From JALZUU01 sp964441245 (GTDB lineage Bacteria; Bacteroidota; Bacteroidia; Chitinophagales; Saprospiraceae), in the NCBI GenBank assembly GCA_964441245.1, contig CAYTVR010000033.1, forward strand, positions 1 to 40,446: a DNA stretch of 40,446 nucleotides. The letters run 5' to 3'. This document shows, one piece after another, positions 35,615 to 40,446 of this stretch. Made by a program: the position numbers and the translations under genes. Below the pieces are notes generated by a model. That model saw only the letters and a program-made list of their open reading frames with translations, did no database searches and was not told the DNA's origin. Position 1 is the stretch's first letter, and every line of letters begins with the position of its first letter.

Positions 35615-35640
35615 TACTCACAGTTTCCTCTATAAACCAG

Positions 35641-35668
35641 AAAAAGCCCCGATTGCTCGGAGCTTTTT
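35641..35668. terminator. Bidirectional terminator after the RRM gene
   Basis: AAAAAGCCCCGA (35641-35652) and TCGGAGCTTTTT (35657-35668) pair with one mismatch around a TTGC loop. A-tract and T-tract ends make it work in either direction. It lies 44 bases beyond the stop of the RRM gene. Confidence 0.8.
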
Positions 35669-35712
35669 CATCAATTCTATAGTGAAATGAGCATCAATAT
35701 GCTCTCTTCAAT

Positions 35713-36030
35713 TTAGTATCTTCCACCACCGCCTCCACGGTTGTATCCTCCACCGCCTCCGCGGTTGTATCCACCACCACCTCTGTTCTCACGTGGCTCA
35801 GCTTTCTTAACTACGATAGTACGACCATCAAATTCTTGATCGTTCAAAGCAGCAATAGCTGATTGTGCTTCATCATCGTTTGGCATTTCAACAAAGCCGA
35901 AACCTTTTGATCTACCAGTAAATTTATCCATAATAATTTTTACGGAATCAACGGCTCCATGAGCCTCAAATGCATGTTGTAAATCCGACTCTCTTGTGTC
36001 GAAGTTTAATTTTGCAACAAAAATATTCAT
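35713..36030 (-). CDS. RNA-binding protein with one RRM and Gly-rich tail
   Basis: The 105-residue protein has one RRM with RNP2 (IFVAKL, about 3-8) and RNP1 (KGFGFVEM, about 42-49), followed by a tail of GGGGYNRGGGGGYN repeats ending in GGRY. This is the short Gly-rich RRM type of bacteria (cyanobacterial Rbp-like and Bacteroidota homologs), thought to bind RNA and act as an RNA chaperone or regulator. A hairpin lies 16 bases upstream of the ATG, and a TATCTTTG box about 130 bases upstream suggests a long 5' leader. Confidence 0.94.
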   Translation of the reverse strand: MNIFVAKLNFDTRESDLQHAFEAHGAVDSVKIIMDKFTGRSKGFGFVEMPNDDEAQSAIAALNDQEFDGRTIVVKKAEPRENRGGGGYNRGGGGGYNRGGGGGRY

Positions 36031-36045
36031 AAGTACAAAAATTAA

Positions 36046-36065
36046 TTTTCCTGTAAACAGGAAAA
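36046..36065 (-). promoter_or_regulatory. Hairpin in the 5' leader of the RRM gene
   Basis: TTTTCCTG (36046-36053) and CAGGAAAA (36058-36065) form a perfect 8-base stem with a four-base loop, 16 bases before the start codon at 36030 on the minus strand. Its 3' arm on the transcript contains AGGAAAA, so it could expose or hide a ribosome-binding stretch. Confidence 0.5.
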
Positions 36066-36157
36066 AAGTAAAAAAATAATATTAACGAAAAACTAAGGAA
36101 GGATAAAAAGACCTAAAAAGAGGTGATGAATAACCTGAGAACTTAATTAATTCCGCA

Positions 36158-36165
36158 CAAAGATA
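36158..36165 (-). promoter_or_regulatory. Bacteroidota -7 box TATCTTTG before the RRM gene
   Basis: On the minus strand TATCTTTG (36165-36158) matches TAnnTTTG exactly. No -33 TTG was found at the usual distance. It predicts a leader of about 120 bases carrying the hairpin at 36046-36065. Confidence 0.45.
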
Positions 36166-36321
36166 GTGTTTTATAATATCTTATGTGGTTTTTTGACGAT
36201 TATTTAACTTTAGGTCACATAATCAAGCTTTTTTAAGGGGAATTAATCTCTTTTTTTCAATATTTTCCTTTAAAACCTCTCATTTTTCTAGCTAAAAGCT
36301 GGATTTCTACCCTTTTTAGAC

Positions 36322-37848
36322 TCAATTAGAGCTCCATATTAAGTCATTTCCAAGTCTTTTTTCCAATTCAAGCACATAATCTCCAATTCTGTTTTTCTGT
36401 AGAATCTGTTCAAATTCCGTGATCAACTCTAATATATTGTTATAGGATCGATCTATTTTAAAAATATCATTTAAATACTCTATCCTTAATTCGTAGTTAA
36501 TTCTAAATCCAAATGGAGAATTTTGATCTTTATAGGTATAGATGATTTCTTTTATTTCTTCTTCATGTTCTTCAAAATAATCAGAAACACCTCCATTCAC
36601 ATAATGAATCAATCTTTTGGGATTAATTTTATCCTTTATGCATTCTTCCACAAAATTTCGAGCGACAATCCTTAATTCATTTTCCGTAAGTTGATTGTCT
36701 TCTAATAATAAAATGATGTCCAAAAAATCTTTGCTTCTTGGTCTCACAATAGATTGATGTAATTTCCAAGAAACTTGTACAGGTATAGGTACCGTATAAG
36801 GTATTATAAAAGGCTCACCTTTTTCAGAGTCATATATTATAGGTTCTGGTTCTTCGCCTAAAGGTAAATTCCAGCTAATATCTAAACCAAGAGCACTGAT
36901 AAGCTGACCATGTACAACACAATACAAATCAGTATTTGTTGTCGGAAAATCATCATTCATTGCATAATCTATTTCTCTCCAAAAATCATTCTCCCTAAAG
37001 CTTCTAAATTGTATCCCATCATCTAAATCCACTTCCGTTACTTTAGTCACCCAACTGCTAAATATTTTGGCCGCCTCCTGATTGGTATCAATAAATTCAG
37101 CGTATAAAAAATCTAAATCTCTGGCAACTCTTTTCTCCTTATTCAAAAGACATTGTCTCATCAACATACTTCCCTTTAAAACAAATTTCTCATCCAAGTC
37201 TACTACCCTTCTCAAAAAACCTTCAAAAGCTAGCAATTCTAAATAGGCATTATCCGTAATTTCTGGCGTATCGATCCATCCCTTATCTATAGACTTGTTC
37301 GAATCATAGACACAGTATTCATATTCATCTTTAATCAATTCTACGTCACGCACTTTTAGGTATATCTTTAAATTTTTTATTTCATTTATAAAAGTATTTT
37401 TATGTCCATAAAACCTTAAAGTTAAAAACCTTCTATTAACTTGTCCTTTTAGACTATTGTTACTTAAATGAACATTTTTAATTCTGATCATTTCTTTTAA
37501 AGCATCCAAATCTTCAAATTCAATCTTTCCATGCCATTCAAAATATTGTCCTCTATATGTTGGAAATTCAGCACGTCCTTGTTCTATAAAATCTAATGGA
37601 ACTTCAACTTTTATTCTTTTAACTTCATAATCCCATTTTTCAAAATTCTCTACTAATTTATTGATTTCCTTTTTTAATCCACCTTTTTCAATTCCTTTAA
37701 ATACCTTACTAATCATTGGCTGCTGCGCCACCTCACCTTTTTCCAATTCGATTAAAATTGGTTTGACATTTATTGACCTACAAAAATCAACAAAGTCAAG
37801 AATTAGTGGTTCTTCAATGGATTGAATGGTAATGTGAACTTCAAACAT
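36322..37848 (-). CDS. AbiEii-like nucleotidyltransferase with a novel duplicated N-terminal domain
   Basis: The 508-residue protein has a C-terminal part (about 205-500) with AbiEii/AbiGii nucleotidyltransferase features: FVLKGSMLM (KGS, 225-227), RDLDF (243-247, the DxD-type metal motif read as D244, D246), VPVQVSWKLHQ-type helix (as PIPVQVSWKLHQS) and RPRSKDFLDI. AbiEii proteins are toxins or immunity factors that modify tRNA or other RNA. The N-terminal 190 residues show an internal duplication (FEVHITI ... KPILIEL and FEWHGKI ... VHLSNN) ending in EYEYCVYDSN; I do not recognise it as a common AbiEii part. No AbiEi-like antitoxin gene is adjacent, so it may be self-controlled or have another role. 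Confidence 0.68.
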   Translation of the reverse strand: MFEVHITIQSIEEPLILDFVDFCRSINVKPILIELEKGEVAQQPMISKVFKGIEKGGLKKEINKLVENFEKWDYEVKRIKVEVPLDFIEQGRAEFPTYRGQYFEWHGKIEFEDLDALKEMIRIKNVHLSNNSLKGQVNRRFLTLRFYGHKNTFINEIKNLKIYLKVRDVELIKDEYEYCVYDSNKSIDKGWIDTPEITDNAYLELLAFEGFLRRVVDLDEKFVLKGSMLMRQCLLNKEKRVARDLDFLYAEFIDTNQEAAKIFSSWVTKVTEVDLDDGIQFRSFRENDFWREIDYAMNDDFPTTNTDLYCVVHGQLISALGLDISWNLPLGEEPEPIIYDSEKGEPFIIPYTVPIPVQVSWKLHQSIVRPRSKDFLDIILLLEDNQLTENELRIVARNFVEECIKDKINPKRLIHYVNGGVSDYFEEHEEEIKEIIYTYKDQNSPFGFRINYELRIEYLNDIFKIDRSYNNILELITEFEQILQKNRIGDYVLELEKRLGNDLIWSSN

Positions 37849-37880
37849 TTATGTATAAATATTATTTTTTTTCATAAAAA

Positions 37881-39602
37881 CTAATTTGACTCTTCTTCCA
37901 AAAAACCAAGTATATATATCAAAGGCGCATTCCAATTCAAACAAATTTCATTACTCGCATAACTCGATTCTTGATCTACCCAACATTTCATTGGTGGCGA
38001 ATTAGACGGATATTTAGTCCCATCTTTTACATCCTGCATTCTAGAGTTGGGACCTCCTGAAAGCAATCCTGGTACGGGTTCTTCAATTGCATCAGCTGCA
38101 CTTTGTCTATGATGAATAAACATCGGAGTTCGATCTCCATGACCTGTAATAAAACTATATCCAAGCGCATTATTTCCTAAAATATAATCTGCAATTTGTT
38201 GAACGCCCACCAAGTATTCTTTTTGATGACTTAGTCTATAGGCTTGCGCCAAAATGATTCCAGCATTGAGTAAATCACTATTCGATCCCCAACGAAAATC
38301 TTTGACTGGTTGAAAATAAGCTCCATTTCTCGATTTTGACAATATTACATCAGCAGTGTATAAAATGTCTTTCTTCAATTTTACGTAAGTAGCTTCAGGG
38401 ATAGCCGCTTTATTTTGCAATAAGGAAAATGCACCTGTAAAACGCATAAACTCGGTCCAACCTTCTCCTGCCCTATATTCAATATCAAAAGAATGTCCTT
38501 TGATTTTTTCAAAATATTTATCTTCTTTTGTGGACAAGTACAATTCTGCGTTTGCCCAATACCACTCATCTTTAAAATCGTCATCTCCATATTCCCCTGT
38601 TCGAATATCTTTGGGATTCGTATATTCTACTTTCGGATTTTTGACAGCCCATTGATAAGCCCTTTGAGATGCACTCAGACATAGCTCCGCATAAAGTGGT
38701 TTTGTATCTTGAAACACTCGATAAGCTTGCGCAGCTGCAGCCGCAAAATCTAAGGTCGCTCCTGTTCCTTTACCTACGATATATCGTTGACCTTTTACCA
38801 TGTCAGGCATGGCCATTGGTTCAAATTTTTTGGTCGTCAACTTATGAAACATCCCGCCATCCTCATCTTGCATGGTCAATAACCAATCCATTTCATACTT
38901 CATTTCATCCAACAAATCGCTTTGTCCATTTACCGTTTCAGGGATATTCAAGTTTCTATCATCAAAGGCATTAGGATATTGCTCTTGCAATAATAATATC
39001 TGTCCCAATGAAAAACTTCCATTCACTACATACTTATTATAATCTCCCGCATCATACCAACCTTTTGGTGAAGGCTTTGCTTTACCTGATTTTCCACTCG
39101 ATTCATGATATAGTATATTATCGTCTGCATGTGCCATTTGACGTTGCCATTTTCCTGCATATTTTTCTTCTAATGGCATGCTCATCCGTTGATAATACAA
39201 TGCTTTCAAAGAAGCCATTTTTACTTCATCTAAAACTTGTTTTTTTATTTCAAAAGGATAAGAGAAACCGACTCCTTTTACCTCAATTCGATAGGTTCCT
39301 TCTTTTTCGATTTCACTAAAATCAGCAACACAAATTTTTTCACCAGCCAATGGCCATTCTTGAGCATCAGAAAGTTTCCCTTCATAAATCACTTTACGGT
39401 CCTCTCCTTCAAGCACTTGGAAAATTGTCCCTTCTGTCTGATTTACGATAACTGCCTTTTTAATCGCATTTGGATAATACCCAATTTGGTTGACTCGAAT
39501 CTCTTCACTCCATTCATTTTTACTTACAGATTGATTCGTGCCAGAAGTACAACCTAATATTAAAATCCAGACAGATAAAAATGGACCAACAAAAACTTTC
39601 AT
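37881..39602 (-). CDS. Glycoside hydrolase family 9 lipoprotein (cellulase-type)
   Basis: The 573-residue protein starts at ATG 39602 with a lipobox (WILILGC, Cys18). An N-terminal Ig-like CelD_N domain (about 38-120, VNQIGYYPNAIKKAV) is followed by the GH9 alpha/alpha-barrel (about 128-570). Catalytic features are WYDAGDYNKYV (Asp184/Asp187), FIHHRQS (His about 497-498) and NEICLNWNAP with the acid Glu near 552. It hydrolyses beta-1,4-glucans or related beta-glucans at the cell surface. Alternative TTG start six residues earlier is unlikely. Divergent from the HupE-like gene; not next to a SusCD pair. Confidence 0.93.
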   Translation of the reverse strand: MKVFVGPFLSVWILILGCTSGTNQSVSKNEWSEEIRVNQIGYYPNAIKKAVIVNQTEGTIFQVLEGEDRKVIYEGKLSDAQEWPLAGEKICVADFSEIEKEGTYRIEVKGVGFSYPFEIKKQVLDEVKMASLKALYYQRMSMPLEEKYAGKWQRQMAHADDNILYHESSGKSGKAKPSPKGWYDAGDYNKYVVNGSFSLGQILLLQEQYPNAFDDRNLNIPETVNGQSDLLDEMKYEMDWLLTMQDEDGGMFHKLTTKKFEPMAMPDMVKGQRYIVGKGTGATLDFAAAAAQAYRVFQDTKPLYAELCLSASQRAYQWAVKNPKVEYTNPKDIRTGEYGDDDFKDEWYWANAELYLSTKEDKYFEKIKGHSFDIEYRAGEGWTEFMRFTGAFSLLQNKAAIPEATYVKLKKDILYTADVILSKSRNGAYFQPVKDFRWGSNSDLLNAGIILAQAYRLSHQKEYLVGVQQIADYILGNNALGYSFITGHGDRTPMFIHHRQSAADAIEEPVPGLLSGGPNSRMQDVKDGTKYPSNSPPMKCWVDQESSYASNEICLNWNAPLIYILGFLEEESN

Positions 39603-39708
39603 AGTTATTTTTAATTTCAAATATAGAACAATGTTTCGAGAAACCTAAGAAATTCAAAATCTTGAAAAGAACAATCTTTTTTTTAATTTTATCCAAAATT
39701 AATCACCT

Positions 39709-40311
39709 ATGTTTCCAATATATTTCCAGTTAGGGTTTGAGCACATTTCGGATATTAATGCCTATGATCACATCCTTTTCATTATAGCCTTATGTGTCAT
39801 TTATAGACCTCAAGATTGGAAAAATATTTTAATATTAGTCACTGCCTTTACCATTGGACATTCAATTACTCTGGCTTTAGCCGCTTTTGATATCATTCGC
39901 TTTTCAGCAAAAATTATTGAGTTTTTGATTCCAGTCACCATATTACTTACCGCACTATCCAACTTCTATCAACCTTCACAATCCAATTTATCTGCAGGCC
40001 ATCATTTCCATGAAAATATGAAACGAAATTATTGGTTAGCCTTATTTTTTGGACTGATACACGGCATGGGCTTTTCCAATTATCTAAGAGAGTTGATCAT
40101 GCCTGGCGAAGAAAGACAATTAGTCGTTCAATTACTCGCATTTAATCTGGGTATTGAATTGGGGCAACTATTAATTGTAAGTTTATTATTCATAGCTGCT
40201 TTTATGGTTTTAAATGTTGGTAAGCTTTCGCAAAAATGGTGGGTAAGAATCATCTCCGGTTTAATAGCCCTTTGGTCTATTCGCTTGATGATAGCTACTT
40301 TTCCTTTTTGA
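39709..40311 (+). CDS. HupE/UreJ-family membrane protein
   Basis: The 200-residue protein has six to seven hydrophobic segments. Conserved HupE/UreJ motifs are visible: AYDHILFIIALCVIY, TAFTIGHSITLALA, LFFGLIHGMGFS and LLAFNLGIELGQLLI. Family members are putative nickel/cobalt-related permeases or accessory proteins of hydrogenase and urease systems, but many homologs occur without either, as here. No metalloenzyme genes are visible nearby. The ATG at 39709 begins directly after a short AT-rich leader. Confidence 0.88.
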   Translation: MFPIYFQLGFEHISDINAYDHILFIIALCVIYRPQDWKNILILVTAFTIGHSITLALAAFDIIRFSAKIIEFLIPVTILLTALSNFYQPSQSNLSAGHHFHENMKRNYWLALFFGLIHGMGFSNYLRELIMPGEERQLVVQLLAFNLGIELGQLLIVSLLFIAAFMVLNVGKLSQKWWVRIISGLIALWSIRLMIATFPF

Positions 40312-40402
40312 AAAAAATCTAATAGACTTCTAATTGTTCGGGGAACAAAGTACCTATTAAAAACAACCCCCAAAATAAAGTTCCAATGATGAATGAACTA
40401 CC

Positions 40403-40418
40403 CCGATGCAAGCATCGG
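40403..40418. repeat. Short perfect palindrome at the window edge
   Basis: CCGATGC, AA, GCATCGG is a perfect hairpin, 92 bases after the HupE-like stop. The next bases (GTATCGCAGCCCGCTTAGG) continue to the window end and look repeat-like. It may be the start of an interspersed repeat cut by the edge, or a terminator. Confidence 0.5.
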
Positions 40419-40446
40419 AGTATCGCAGCCCGCTTAGGCTTTAAAA

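Noticed and set aside
36322..36880. 2H phosphoesterase idea for the N-domain of the AbiEii-like protein
   Set aside because: The two halves do not both keep the HxT/S motif expected of that family (HIT and HGK).
37881..39602. GH9 gene as part of a polysaccharide utilisation locus
   Set aside because: No SusC/SusD pair is nearby; the only TonB receptor is about 20 kb away.
39709..40311. Link of the HupE-like gene to a hydrogenase or urease cluster
   Set aside because: No hydrogenase, urease or nickel gene is in the window.
40128..40373. Minus-strand frame at the window end
   Set aside because: It is antisense to the HupE-like gene and has no domain signal.

Overview
The window comes from an AT-rich Bacteroidota chromosome. 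The signs are a CotH protein ending in a type IX secretion sorting domain, a TonB receptor with a carboxypeptidase-regulatory N-domain, many lipoproteins and secreted proteins, a LemA/DUF2207 pair, a short Gly-rich RRM protein, and promoter-like TAnnTTTG boxes. A Saprospiria-like lineage is my guess and cannot be proved from this sequence. I see no rRNA, tRNA, CRISPR array, phage block or intact transposase.

Layout. 1-1040: a flavodoxin-fold oxidoreductase gene sits between copies of a palindromic repeat and between integron attC-like core heptamers; the repeat runs into the 3' end of murQ (minus). 2100-3600: a secreted thioredoxin-like protein and a small membrane protein. 3920-6576: a rare alpha/beta-hydrolase / class III cyclase / AraC fusion, followed by a gene-poor 930 bp stretch holding three phased direct repeats, a TAACTTTG promoter box and two terminator-like hairpins. 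6577-11930 (all minus): a Tat-exported sugar-epimerase-like protein, then a candidate ECF sigma regulon made of PAP2 phosphatase, beta-propeller lipoprotein, anti-sigma/beta-barrel fusion and ECF sigma factor. Two identically spaced ECF-type promoters sit before the sigma gene and before the lipoprotein gene. 12029-16128: a small secreted protein, a frameshifted XRE-DUF4870 gene, a bilobal aspartic-protease-like protein and a soluble TPR histidine kinase. 16125-16455: two abutting MITE-like elements bounded by TTAA fill the gap between two convergent genes. 16459-25263: a TonB receptor, then LemA and DUF2207, then a two-gene lipoprotein unit (double DUF1080 protein and a dehydrogenase-like protein with cytochrome c). 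25347-30483 (minus): a second PAP2 phosphatase, a GNAT acetyltransferase and a 1257-residue phosphoesterase/beta-barrel lipoprotein. 30936-40311: CotH/LTD protein, LysR regulator, RRM protein, an AbiEii-like nucleotidyltransferase with an unusual N-domain, a GH9 cellulase-type lipoprotein and a HupE/UreJ-like membrane protein.

How the genes work together. The best-supported circuit is the ECF module: the sigma factor and its membrane-anchored partner are translationally coupled, and the same promoter signature lies upstream of the lipoprotein-PAP2 pair, so an envelope signal could drive phosphatase expression. The second candidate circuit is the AraC fusion, whose likely binding sites lie just beyond its own 3' end, upstream of a promoter that seems to make only a short structured RNA. 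The GH9, DUF1080 and cytochrome-dehydrogenase genes suggest a polysaccharide- or disaccharide-degrading lifestyle. Domain names rest on motif recognition by eye; no database search was run.
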